A stretch of DNA of 64,000 bases from UBA3478 sp964217345 (lineage in GTDB: Bacteria > Bacteroidota > Bacteroidia > Flavobacteriales > Flavobacteriaceae), in the NCBI GenBank assembly GCA_964217345.1, contig CAXPJI010000010.1:1-64000 (forward strand), written 5' to 3'. Positions within the stretch are counted from its first letter, which is position 1; each line of letters starts with the position of its first letter. A program made the translations under genes and the position numbers. Below, piece after piece: positions 33,933-41,795 of this stretch. The notes under the pieces were generated by a model. It was not told where the DNA came from and did no database searches. It saw nothing but the letters and a program-made list of their open reading frames with translations.

Positions 33933-35522
33933 ATGGCTAACACCACATTAGATTTTACCGATATTCCTTTTTTTAATTCCTTAGTCAAGGACTATTTGTC
34001 TGGTGAACTTTCATCAGATTTTTATGGAGAACAGGCAGATCTCGATGGGTTTAAAAATCAAATCAAAAACGTTCAATTTTCAAAGTCGAAGCGTGAGGTC
34101 TTGGTAGCAAGCCTGAAGCAACAGTATGAAGGTTTTTCCTCAGAGATAACAAGCAACCAGATTACGTCTTTGTCCCGAGAAAACACCTACACCATCACTA
34201 CTGGTCATCAATTAAATCTTGCGACGGGTCCACTGTATTTTCTTTATAAAATTGCACATGTCATTTCATTAAGTGAATACCTGAATACCCAGTTTACAGA
34301 CTGTCACTTTGTTCCTGTTTACTGGATGGCCACTGAGGATCACGATTTTGCAGAGATCAATCACTTTTTTAGCGTAGGGAAAAAGTTCGTGTGGGAAAGT
34401 GAGCAAGAAGGTGCGGTCGGACGTTTCTCTACAACGGGTATCGCATCGGTAGTTAACGCTTTAATTGGACAGTATCCTTCAGCTCCCTTTAATGATGAAT
34501 TGAATACGCTGTTAGAGAGCGCTTACAAGGAAAGATCTCTTTCAGAGGCTATTCGAAAACTAGTTCATCAACTTTTTGGAGATAAAGGTTTGGTGGTCAT
34601 CGATGCGGATCGCAAAGATCTTAAGGGATTGGCGACCCATTTATGGTCGAAAGAATTAGAGACTGGTTTTTCAGCTATAGAGGTAGGCGAACAAAATGCT
34701 AGGCTAGGGGCGAAGGGTTATCCTATACAGGTGAACCCCCGAGAAATCAACTTATTTTACTTAGAAGAAAATAAGCGAACCCGTATCCTTAGAGAGGGAA
34801 CTGATACTTATGCCTTAGCCGATCATAGCATGCGATGGACTAAAAAAGACCTTTTCGAAGAGGTTCAGAAGCATCCTGAAAGGATATCTCCCAATGTACT
34901 TTTGCGTCCGCTCTATCAAGAAACGATACTTCCCAATCTAGCCTACATTGGTGGGGGTGGTGAGCTTTCGTATTGGCTACAATTAAAGACGACATTTGAT
35001 TCGGCCAACCTCCGATTTCCAATACTTATAGCGAGAAATTCATTTTTATTGGTTGATCAAAAAACAGTAAAGAAGAGTAAGGCGTTAGATTTGGATTGGA
35101 TTCATTTTTTTAAATCAAAAGACGCCCTAATTAATTTTGAGATTCGTAGAGTATCTAATATTGACTTAGATTTTACCCCAGCACATCAATTACTCGAAGA
35201 TCAGTTCGTTCGACTTCGTCAAATTGCGCGTGAAACCGATAAGAGTTTTGAGGGAGCGGTTAATGCTCAAGAACAAAAGCAGAAAAAGGGTTTGCAACAA
35301 CTTGAAAAACGATTGCTCAAAGCTCAGAAACGAGTTTTGTCAGATCATGTTTCAAGAATAGCAGAACTCTACGATATCATTAAGCCCTTAGGGGGACATC
35401 AAGAGCGCATTGAAAATTTTTCATTTTTCTACAATCAGCTGGGTAATACGCTCATCCAAAAGCTCATTCAGGAATCGGATTCGATTCAGGGAAAGTTTAT
35501 CGTTGTAGAATGGGATGCTTAA
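33933..35522 (+). CDS. bshC: Bacillithiol biosynthesis cysteine-adding enzyme BshC
   Basis: Joins cysteine to glucosaminyl-malate in the last step of bacillithiol synthesis. The 529-residue protein has family marks: FTDIPFFNSLVKDYLSGEL at the start, TITTGHQLNLATGPLYFLYKIAHVISL (nucleotidylyltransferase-like loop), VPVYWMATEDHDFAEI with the conserved EDHD, the middle NVLLRPLYQETILPNLAYIGGGGELSYWLQLK, and a C-terminal coiled coil with EKRLLKAQKR. The ATG at 33933 is preferred over a GTG at 33924. BshA and BshB are not in this window. The YfiT-type protein at 4552 would be a user of bacillithiol. It overlaps the next gene tail to tail by four bases. Confidence 0.95.
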   Translation: MANTTLDFTDIPFFNSLVKDYLSGELSSDFYGEQADLDGFKNQIKNVQFSKSKREVLVASLKQQYEGFSSEITSNQITSLSRENTYTITTGHQLNLATGPLYFLYKIAHVISLSEYLNTQFTDCHFVPVYWMATEDHDFAEINHFFSVGKKFVWESEQEGAVGRFSTTGIASVVNALIGQYPSAPFNDELNTLLESAYKERSLSEAIRKLVHQLFGDKGLVVIDADRKDLKGLATHLWSKELETGFSAIEVGEQNARLGAKGYPIQVNPREINLFYLEENKRTRILREGTDTYALADHSMRWTKKDLFEEVQKHPERISPNVLLRPLYQETILPNLAYIGGGGELSYWLQLKTTFDSANLRFPILIARNSFLLVDQKTVKKSKALDLDWIHFFKSKDALINFEIRRVSNIDLDFTPAHQLLEDQFVRLRQIARETDKSFEGAVNAQEQKQKKGLQQLEKRLLKAQKRVLSDHVSRIAELYDIIKPLGGHQERIENFSFFYNQLGNTLIQKLIQESDSIQGKFIVVEWDA

Positions 35523-36088
35523 GGAGTTACCCAGTAAAGACTGTCTATGGCACCGTTGAGGTCTAAGGAGCCTTTTACTCTACGATGTCCTTCTGAATGC
35601 AATTGAACAAGGTCGAATCGCCGCGCATTAAATTTTAGAATTTGAAAATACCCTCCTTCACCTTCATGTAGGGTATTGAATGAATCTGCCTGGCTTCCTG
35701 GTGCCATTTTGGTTCGATAGTCTTTTTTTTGGGTTTCGCTTAGGCTTTCAAAATAATTCTGAGAATCTTCGACCTTTTCTAAGATTCCCTCTAGACGAAT
35801 TTGAATCATTTTCTTCGGGTCATAAAAAAGTGCAGAGGCTTCCTTATGCGATTCTAAAGAAATTACTTTTTCGGTTCGCGAGTCTGTATAAATATGAAAG
35901 TCAAAGTTTTCGAATACTTCACGTAAAACGACCATCCTACTTTGAGGATAAAGAACACCATCTACCGATGTTATGGTATTGAGGCTAAAATATTTAAAAG
36001 CCGATTTACGGCGTTTGGGAGCCTCTTTCAGTGATTTAGCACAGTAGGTTGTAAATTCCTCGGCAGAGGTAAAAGCTGTTAATTTCAT
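35519..36088 (-). CDS. Pyridoxamine-phosphate-oxidase-like flavoprotein
   Basis: A 189-residue protein with the split-barrel FMN-binding fold. Supporting segments are FKYFSLNTITSVDGVLYPQSRMVVLREV, FDFHIYTDSRTEKVISL (FMN-phosphate contacts), ASALFYDPKKMIQIRLEG and the C-terminal GGYFQILKFNARRFDLVQL followed by RRVKG. It resembles a general pyridoxamine 5'-phosphate oxidase-related family and not PdxH itself, since the C-terminal PLP-binding RxG-RxH block of PdxH is not visible. The substrate is unknown. It is divergent from guaA with 57 bases between start codons. Confidence 0.8.
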   Translation of the reverse strand: MKLTAFTSAEEFTTYCAKSLKEAPKRRKSAFKYFSLNTITSVDGVLYPQSRMVVLREVFENFDFHIYTDSRTEKVISLESHKEASALFYDPKKMIQIRLEGILEKVEDSQNYFESLSETQKKDYRTKMAPGSQADSFNTLHEGEGGYFQILKFNARRFDLVQLHSEGHRRVKGSLDLNGAIDSLYWVTP

Positions 36089-36134
36089 TAGTTAAAAATA
36101 CTTCAAATCGCCTTGCGGCCGTTTGTCATTTGAC

Positions 36135-36142
36135 TATTTTTG
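36135..36142 (+). promoter_or_regulatory. -7 box TATTTTTG directly before guaA
   Basis: Full TAnnTTTG match. The ATG at 36146 follows after only CCC, so the transcript is predicted to start at the start codon. The box also covers the TTG at 36140, which excludes it as a start. Confidence 0.55.
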
Positions 36143-36145
36143 CCC

Positions 36146-37678
36146 ATGCATCAAAAAGTACTTATCCTCGATTTTGGTTCGCAATACACACAGCTCATCG
36201 CAAGACGAGTTCGCGAACTCAACATTTTCTCAGAAATTATACCGTTTAACAAGGCCCCTGAAGACCTAAGCCCTTATAAGGCAGTAATTCTATCGGGATC
36301 TCCACATTCAGTTCGTTCTGAGGATTCTCCTAGACCAGATCTTTCAAAAATTAAAGGTAAAATGCCTTTATTGGGAGTTTGTTTTGGCGCTCAATTTATG
36401 GCGGCACATTACGGTGGTAAGGTTGAGGCATCGAGTATTCGTGAATATGGTAGAGCAAATCTTAAAACCATTCATTCTGAAGATGCTTTTTTAAAAGGTA
36501 TTGAAATTAATTCTCAAGTGTGGATGTCTCATTCTGATACGATCACAGAATTACCAGAAGGAGCAATTTGTCTGGCAAGTACCGCCGATGTGAAAAATGC
36601 GGCCTATCGCTTTCAGAATGAAGAGACCTACGCAATTCAGTTTCACCCCGAGGTATACCATTCTACGCAGGGGACCCAATTAATTTCAAATTTCCTAATG
36701 GATATTGCCGGTTTTACCGGTGACTGGACACCAGATGCGTTTGTTGAAGAAACAGTAGCTGAGCTGAAAGAAACATTAGGAGACGATCGAGTGATTCTAG
36801 GTCTTTCGGGTGGTGTTGACTCTTCGGTGGCAGCCTTACTTCTCCATCAAGCTATTGGTTCAAACTTGCATTGTATTTTCGTTAATAACGGACTTCTTCG
36901 TAAAAACGAGTTTGAGGAGGTTCTTGAACAGTACAAAGGATTTGGTCTCAATGTAAAAGGGGTAGATGCTTCAGATCGTTTCTTAGATGCGTTAGCAGGA
37001 ATTAGTGATCCTGAGAAAAAGCGAAAGGCCATAGGGAAGATTTTTGTTGATGTATTTGACGATGAGTCTAAAGAGGTTGAGGGAGCGAAGTGGTTGGCTC
37101 AAGGAACGATCTATCCAGATGTTATCGAATCGGTCTCTGCAACTGGCGGCCCATCGGCTACCATTAAAAGCCATCACAATGTTGGTGGGTTACCTGATTA
37201 TATGAAACTTAAGGTGGTAGAACCCTTAAAGAAGTTATTTAAAGACGAAGTACGTCGTGTAGGTATAAGTTTGAACATGCCTGAAGATTTAATTGGCCGT
37301 CATCCATTTCCCGGTCCTGGATTAGCCATTCGAATTCTTGGAGATATTACTGCAGAAAAGGTAAGTCTATTGCAAGAGGCTGATGCAATTTTTATTGGAG
37401 CGTTAAAACGACATGGCTTGTATGATCGGGTCTGGCAGGCAGGTGTAATCTTGTTACCCGTCCAAAGTGTTGGTGTAATGGGGGATGAAAGAACCTATGA
37501 ACGATGTGTTGCCCTTCGTGCCGTAGAAAGCACTGATGGAATGACTGCGGATTGGGTAGATTTACCTTATCCGTTTTTACAAGAAGTTTCTAATGAAATT
37601 ATAAATAGAGTAAAAGGAGTGAATCGAGTGGTATATGATATCAGTTCTAAGCCACCTGCAACTATTGAATGGGAGTAA
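36146..37678 (+). CDS. guaA: GMP synthase (glutamine-hydrolysing)
   Basis: Aminates XMP to GMP with glutamine and ATP. The class I glutaminase domain comes first (LILDFGSQYTQLIARRVRE, catalytic Cys79 in GVCFGAQ, His and Glu in FHPEVYHS). The ATP-pyrophosphatase domain follows with the P-loop LGLSGGVDSSVAALLL and the C-terminal dimerisation domain with GRHPFPGPGLAIRILG and RAVESTDGMTADW. The 510-residue form beginning at 36146 agrees with the family start. It has a leaderless-type promoter and overlaps the next gene by ten bases. guaB, the previous enzyme, is at 13690. Confidence 0.97.
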   Translation: MHQKVLILDFGSQYTQLIARRVRELNIFSEIIPFNKAPEDLSPYKAVILSGSPHSVRSEDSPRPDLSKIKGKMPLLGVCFGAQFMAAHYGGKVEASSIREYGRANLKTIHSEDAFLKGIEINSQVWMSHSDTITELPEGAICLASTADVKNAAYRFQNEETYAIQFHPEVYHSTQGTQLISNFLMDIAGFTGDWTPDAFVEETVAELKETLGDDRVILGLSGGVDSSVAALLLHQAIGSNLHCIFVNNGLLRKNEFEEVLEQYKGFGLNVKGVDASDRFLDALAGISDPEKKRKAIGKIFVDVFDDESKEVEGAKWLAQGTIYPDVIESVSATGGPSATIKSHHNVGGLPDYMKLKVVEPLKKLFKDEVRRVGISLNMPEDLIGRHPFPGPGLAIRILGDITAEKVSLLQEADAIFIGALKRHGLYDRVWQAGVILLPVQSVGVMGDERTYERCVALRAVESTDGMTADWVDLPYPFLQEVSNEIINRVKGVNRVVYDISSKPPATIEWE

Positions 37679-39261
37679 GAAGTAATAATATTCTTGTTTT
37701 AATCGGATTCATACTATTTGTTTTTAGTACTGAAGCAGATGCTCAGTGGTTGAAACGATCAAGGAAAAAGAATCCAACCCCCGCGGTCGAGAGGGTGGTT
37801 CCTGAAACTATTGTGGATCAGACTGTCGAGGTAATTCTCGATACGATCATTCAGAAGGATACCATAGCTGATTTAAAAACACTCCAGCTCAAAAAGTCTA
37901 CTCTAAATCTTGCGGTTTTATTGCCATTTAGAAAGGATCTCGTTCCATTCGAGGATCGTATAGATATAGATTCTATCTCGGGAGATAGTATTGTGATTCC
38001 TAATGGTCAAATTGATACTTTGAGTTTGAATCGATTAATGGAGGTTCGTAGAGACATGAGAGTTGCTCTAGAATTTTATGAGGGTCTTACTTATGCCCTA
38101 GATTCTCTTTCAAAAATGGGTGTGAGCGTTTCTCTAAAAACCTATGATACGGAGCTCAGTACCGCTGTTGTAGATACTATTTTCTCTAAAGACTCGATTC
38201 TACCTGAGGCGGTAATAGGACCGTTAAGTCCCAGAGTTTTTAGATCCTTTGTAACTGCTAATAAGGTAGATTCTATTCCTATTCTTGCACCGCTAATGTC
38301 GCCTGAAGAAGGACTGAAAGGTCAGGTATATTTTGGTGTTCCAGATGAGAGTGAGCTGCGTGAGGATATGATTAATTATGCCTTGTCGCAGTATCGTGGA
38401 GAACGTGTTTTCGTGGTGGCAGACAATGGACATCAAGCAATTGTTGAGAAGATAAAATCAACTTTTATTGAGGCTGAACTAATTCCACTTTATAAGAATG
38501 TTTCTCTTGAAAGCGTGCAAACTTTTAGAGATACTATTGTTGATTCTATTATTCCTAACTGGACTTTTCTAGAGACTAAAAATGCTGCTTTGGGAGCTTC
38601 AGTTAGTTCGATTTTAAGTGGTATTGAATCTGAACCGGTGAAAAGTATGCGGATGTTTTCTACCACACCTTCTTCTATTTATACCGAACAAGAAATTGAT
38701 CCGATCCATCTTTCTAATTTGGAATTTTCTTACCCAGAAGTATACGGTCTTCCTTCAGAAGAGTTTGTAGATCGATTCTTCGTTGATCGAGGATATGTAC
38801 CCGAAGTTATAACGGCTAGAGCTTTTGATCTTAGCTTTGACTTTTTACTTCGATTAGTAGTTGAAAAAACAGATCAAGTGGTTCGGCCACAGGCTTATAG
38901 CGCTTCTTCACTTGATTATCGCTCTTTCGGAAACGATGATTTTCAGAACGTTTGGTATCGTCTAGCTAGGTTCTCAAATCTTGAAATTATTTCAATCGAT
39001 CCCGAGCTTCCTGCCGAGCAAATTAAGCCTTGGAGAAGGATCTCAGAACACTGGTTTTGCGACTATTTATTAGAAACTGAAAAGCAATTGCGACCTGAGG
39101 CTTACAAGCTTTTAGAGGCAGAGCTAATAGAAAAGGCAGAGTTGGACGGTATCGAGGAATACTCTATTGAGAACGAGGATTCTTGTGATTTGTATTTACT
39201 TCTCAGAGACTATCCATTAGAGGAGGAGCTGCTCACAAATAGTGACCGCCTTTTCAAGTGA
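37669..39261 (+). CDS. Periplasmic-binding-fold protein of unknown function
   Basis: A 530-residue exported protein. The signal peptide is at 1-25 (ends ADAQ), followed by a low-complexity segment rich in Val, Asp and Thr. From about 75, LNLAVLLPFRKDL starts a type 1 periplasmic binding (amino-acid receptor-like) fold: ALEFYEGLTYALDSLSKMGVSVSLKTYDTE, AVIGPLSPRVFRSF, SIPILAPLMSPEEG, ERVFVVADNGHQAIV. It resembles the LysM-plus-binding-protein genes often found after guaA in this phylum, but no LysM domain is present. The ligand is unknown. The start overlaps guaA by ten bases; the end overlaps the hydroxypyruvate-isomerase-like gene by 45 bases. Confidence 0.72.
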   Translation: MGVRSNNILVLIGFILFVFSTEADAQWLKRSRKKNPTPAVERVVPETIVDQTVEVILDTIIQKDTIADLKTLQLKKSTLNLAVLLPFRKDLVPFEDRIDIDSISGDSIVIPNGQIDTLSLNRLMEVRRDMRVALEFYEGLTYALDSLSKMGVSVSLKTYDTELSTAVVDTIFSKDSILPEAVIGPLSPRVFRSFVTANKVDSIPILAPLMSPEEGLKGQVYFGVPDESELREDMINYALSQYRGERVFVVADNGHQAIVEKIKSTFIEAELIPLYKNVSLESVQTFRDTIVDSIIPNWTFLETKNAALGASVSSILSGIESEPVKSMRMFSTTPSSIYTEQEIDPIHLSNLEFSYPEVYGLPSEEFVDRFFVDRGYVPEVITARAFDLSFDFLLRLVVEKTDQVVRPQAYSASSLDYRSFGNDDFQNVWYRLARFSNLEIISIDPELPAEQIKPWRRISEHWFCDYLLETEKQLRPEAYKLLEAELIEKAELDGIEEYSIENEDSCDLYLLLRDYPLEEELLTNSDRLFK

Positions 39262-40086
39262 CACAAACGGGTCTTCACGCAAAGGAATAAACTCTTGAGC
39301 AACGTGACCATTGAATCCGGTTTGATGAATGGCTTTCATGATCGCTGCATAGTTTAACTCTTGGCTTTCTTCAATTTCATTTCTTCCTGGTACACCTGCA
39401 GTATGATAATGTCCGAAATAAGAATGGTATTTGTTTATCGAATCGATAATATTACCTTCTTGAATTTGCATATGATAGATATCGTATAGTAGCTTGAAAT
39501 TTTCAGTTCCTAATCGTCTGCAAAGACTAATTCCCCATAGGCTCGAGTCAGCCATATAATCGGGATGATTGATTTGGTTGAAAAGCTCCATTTGTATGAC
39601 CACTCCATATTTTTCAGCCATAGGGAGTATTTGTTCTAATCCTTGAGCGCAATTTTCAAGGCCTACATAATCATCCATTCCGTTTCTATTTCCGCTAAAG
39701 CAAATCAGATTGGTAAATCCGGCATCTGCTACTTTAGGAATCACCTCTTTGTAGCGTTTAATTAGCTCTTCATGCAGATCTAAACGATTCCATCCTTCAG
39801 TTAAGCTGATTGCTGCGCCTTCACACATACTACAGTGGAAATCATGTTTTTTTAACACCTCAAATTCGTTAGGACCTATAAGATCAATTGAATAAATACC
39901 CAGTTCTTTCAACCGAGGTAGAATTTCTTCGAGAGGATATTGAGATAAACACCAACGAGCAACCGAATGCTTTAGCTTGTAATCTTTTGGTCGCTTAGGT
40001 CTAGGCTCTTGTGCAAGTGAATTTGTGAATGTGGCGCCTGCGGCAACGGCTAAAGGAGCTTTAGCCAGAAACGAACGTCTTTTCAT
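39217..40086 (-). CDS. Tat-exported hydroxypyruvate-isomerase-like TIM-barrel protein
   Basis: A 289-residue protein with a twin-arginine signal (MKRRSFLAKAPLAVAAGATF) and a xylose-isomerase-like TIM barrel. Marks are KHSVARWCLSQYPLEEILPRLKELG, NLICFSGNR, MELFNQINHPDYM, FKLLYDIYHMQIQEGNI (metal-ligand Asp/His) and GHYHTAGVPGRNEIEESQELNY with YHTAGVPGR, the hydroxypyruvate isomerase block. It probably isomerises or epimerises a small sugar acid. The ATG at 40086 is chosen because it opens the Tat signal and lies after the -7 box; an upstream ATG at 40116 lies before it. Its 3' end overlaps the binding-protein gene by 45 bases tail to tail. Confidence 0.82.
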   Translation of the reverse strand: MKRRSFLAKAPLAVAAGATFTNSLAQEPRPKRPKDYKLKHSVARWCLSQYPLEEILPRLKELGIYSIDLIGPNEFEVLKKHDFHCSMCEGAAISLTEGWNRLDLHEELIKRYKEVIPKVADAGFTNLICFSGNRNGMDDYVGLENCAQGLEQILPMAEKYGVVIQMELFNQINHPDYMADSSLWGISLCRRLGTENFKLLYDIYHMQIQEGNIIDSINKYHSYFGHYHTAGVPGRNEIEESQELNYAAIMKAIHQTGFNGHVAQEFIPLREDPFVSLEKAVTICEQLLL

Positions 40087-40103
40087 GATTCTAGATTTAT
40101 TCC

Positions 40104-40111
40104 AAAAGATA
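40104..40111 (-). promoter_or_regulatory. -7 box TATCTTTT for the TIM-barrel gene
   Basis: Seven of eight matches to TAnnTTTG on the minus strand, 17 bases before the ATG at 40086. It divides the longer possible reading frame, which supports the shorter start. Confidence 0.4.
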
Positions 40112-40145
40112 CGCAACTTATTGCTACCGCTCGAGTCAAAGTTCG

Positions 40146-40153
40146 TACCTTTA
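40146..40153 (+). promoter_or_regulatory. -7 box TACCTTTA for pyrG
   Basis: Seven of eight matches. It overlaps the ATG at 40153 and so points to the ATG at 40177 as the true pyrG start. Confidence 0.5.
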
Positions 40154-40176
40154 TGCCCCGTAAGAGAAAGTTTACC

Positions 40177-41793
40177 ATGTCTACAAAATATATTTTCGTT
40201 ACGGGAGGAGTTACTTCATCTTTAGGTAAAGGTATCATTGCAGCTTCACTCGCGAAACTTCTACAATCTAGAGGTTATCGTACCACTATTCAGAAGCTAG
40301 ATCCTTATATTAATGTTGATCCAGGAACACTTAATCCCTATGAACATGGTGAATGCTATGTGACTAACGATGGGGCTGAGACCGATCTTGATTTAGGTCA
40401 CTACGAACGATTTCTTAACGTACCCACATCACAGGCAAATAATGTGACCACGGGTCGCATTTATCAGAGCGTAATTGAGAAGGAGCGCCGAGGAGACTTT
40501 CTAGGGAAGACTGTTCAAGTTGTACCTCATATTACCAATGAAATCAAAGATCGTATTCAGATCCTAGGTAATTCTGGAGATTACGACATCGTAATCACAG
40601 AAATTGGGGGCACTGTAGGTGATATTGAATCACTACCTTATATAGAATCGGTTCGACAATTGCTTTATGAGCTAGGCGAGCATAACGCAATGGTGGTGCA
40701 CCTTACTCTTGTTCCCTATTTAGCTGCAGCTGGTGAATTGAAAACCAAACCTACTCAGCATTCTGTTAAAACGTTGATGGAAAGTGGGGTTAAGGCGGAT
40801 GTTCTTGTTTGTAGAACCGAGCATGAATTAGATCAAGATTTAAGATCTAAGTTGGCCCGTTTTTGTAATGTTCCGGAGCGTGCGGTCATCCAATCTATTG
40901 ATGCGAGTACGATTTATCAGGTTCCACTGTTAATGAGAGAGGAAGGTTTAGATAAAGTTGTTCTAGAAAAATTAGGTTTACCCTCAAGCGATGAAGCTGA
41001 TTTGGGTAAGTGGGAACATTTTGTCGAAACGCTAGCTCATCCCAAGGAGACGATTAAAATTGGACTTATTGGGAAGTATGTAGAGCTTCAAGATTCGTAT
41101 AAGTCAATTTTAGAGGCTTTTATTCATGCAGGAGCAATGAACCAAGTAAAGGTTGATGTAGTATCCATTCACTCTGAGGAATTAGAAAACGAATCTATTG
41201 AGCATTTGTTTTCTTCATTAGATGGCGTTCTTGTAGCGCCGGGATTTGGTAGTCGAGGTATAGAAGGAAAGATCGATGCAGTTCGTATCGCTCGAGAATC
41301 TAAGATACCTTTCTTAGGAATTTGCTTAGGGATGCAGATGGCAGTGATTGAATTTACGAGAAATGTGTTAGGGTTGAACGCGGCGAATAGTGTTGAGGTC
41401 GATGAAAATACTGAACACCCTGTGATTCATTTAATGGAAGAGCAAAAAGCGATCTCTGAAAAAGGAGGGACAATGCGTCTCGGTTCGTGGAAGTGTTCTA
41501 TCTTAGAAGGTTCGAAATTGGCTGAGGCTTACGGAAACCTTCATATTGACGAAAGGCATCGACATCGATTTGAATTAAATAATGAATATATAAACGCTTT
41601 AGAAGAGGGTGGTCTAAAAGTCGTTGGTGTTAATCCAGACACAGGACTTGCCGAGGCTGTTGAGCTTGCTGATCATCCATGGTTTGTTGGTGTTCAGTAT
41701 CATCCAGAATACAAGAGTACGGTTGAAAATCCACATCCGTTATTTGTAAGCTTTGTTAAGGCGGCACTAGAGTATAAGAAAACAAGAAACTAG
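40177..41793 (+). CDS. pyrG: CTP synthase
   Basis: Aminates UTP to CTP with glutamine and ATP. The 538-residue enzyme has the synthetase domain (TKYIFVTGGVTSSLGKGI at the start, KLDPYINVDPGTLNPYEHGE, EIGGTVGDIES) and a C-terminal glutaminase domain with the catalytic Cys in FLGICLGMQ and His-Glu in VQYHPEY. The ATG at 40177 agrees with the family N terminus and with the promoter box, whereas the ATG at 40153 overlaps the box. It is first in a nine-gene run to 51042. yidC follows after two bases. Confidence 0.97.
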   Translation: MSTKYIFVTGGVTSSLGKGIIAASLAKLLQSRGYRTTIQKLDPYINVDPGTLNPYEHGECYVTNDGAETDLDLGHYERFLNVPTSQANNVTTGRIYQSVIEKERRGDFLGKTVQVVPHITNEIKDRIQILGNSGDYDIVITEIGGTVGDIESLPYIESVRQLLYELGEHNAMVVHLTLVPYLAAAGELKTKPTQHSVKTLMESGVKADVLVCRTEHELDQDLRSKLARFCNVPERAVIQSIDASTIYQVPLLMREEGLDKVVLEKLGLPSSDEADLGKWEHFVETLAHPKETIKIGLIGKYVELQDSYKSILEAFIHAGAMNQVKVDVVSIHSEELENESIEHLFSSLDGVLVAPGFGSRGIEGKIDAVRIARESKIPFLGICLGMQMAVIEFTRNVLGLNAANSVEVDENTEHPVIHLMEEQKAISEKGGTMRLGSWKCSILEGSKLAEAYGNLHIDERHRHRFELNNEYINALEEGGLKVVGVNPDTGLAEAVELADHPWFVGVQYHPEYKSTVENPHPLFVSFVKAALEYKKTRN

Positions 41794-41795
41794 AA

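Noticed and set aside
40153..40155. ATG start for pyrG at 40153
   Set aside because: It overlaps the -7 box TACCTTTA and adds a basic segment not found in CTP synthases; the ATG at 40177 fits.
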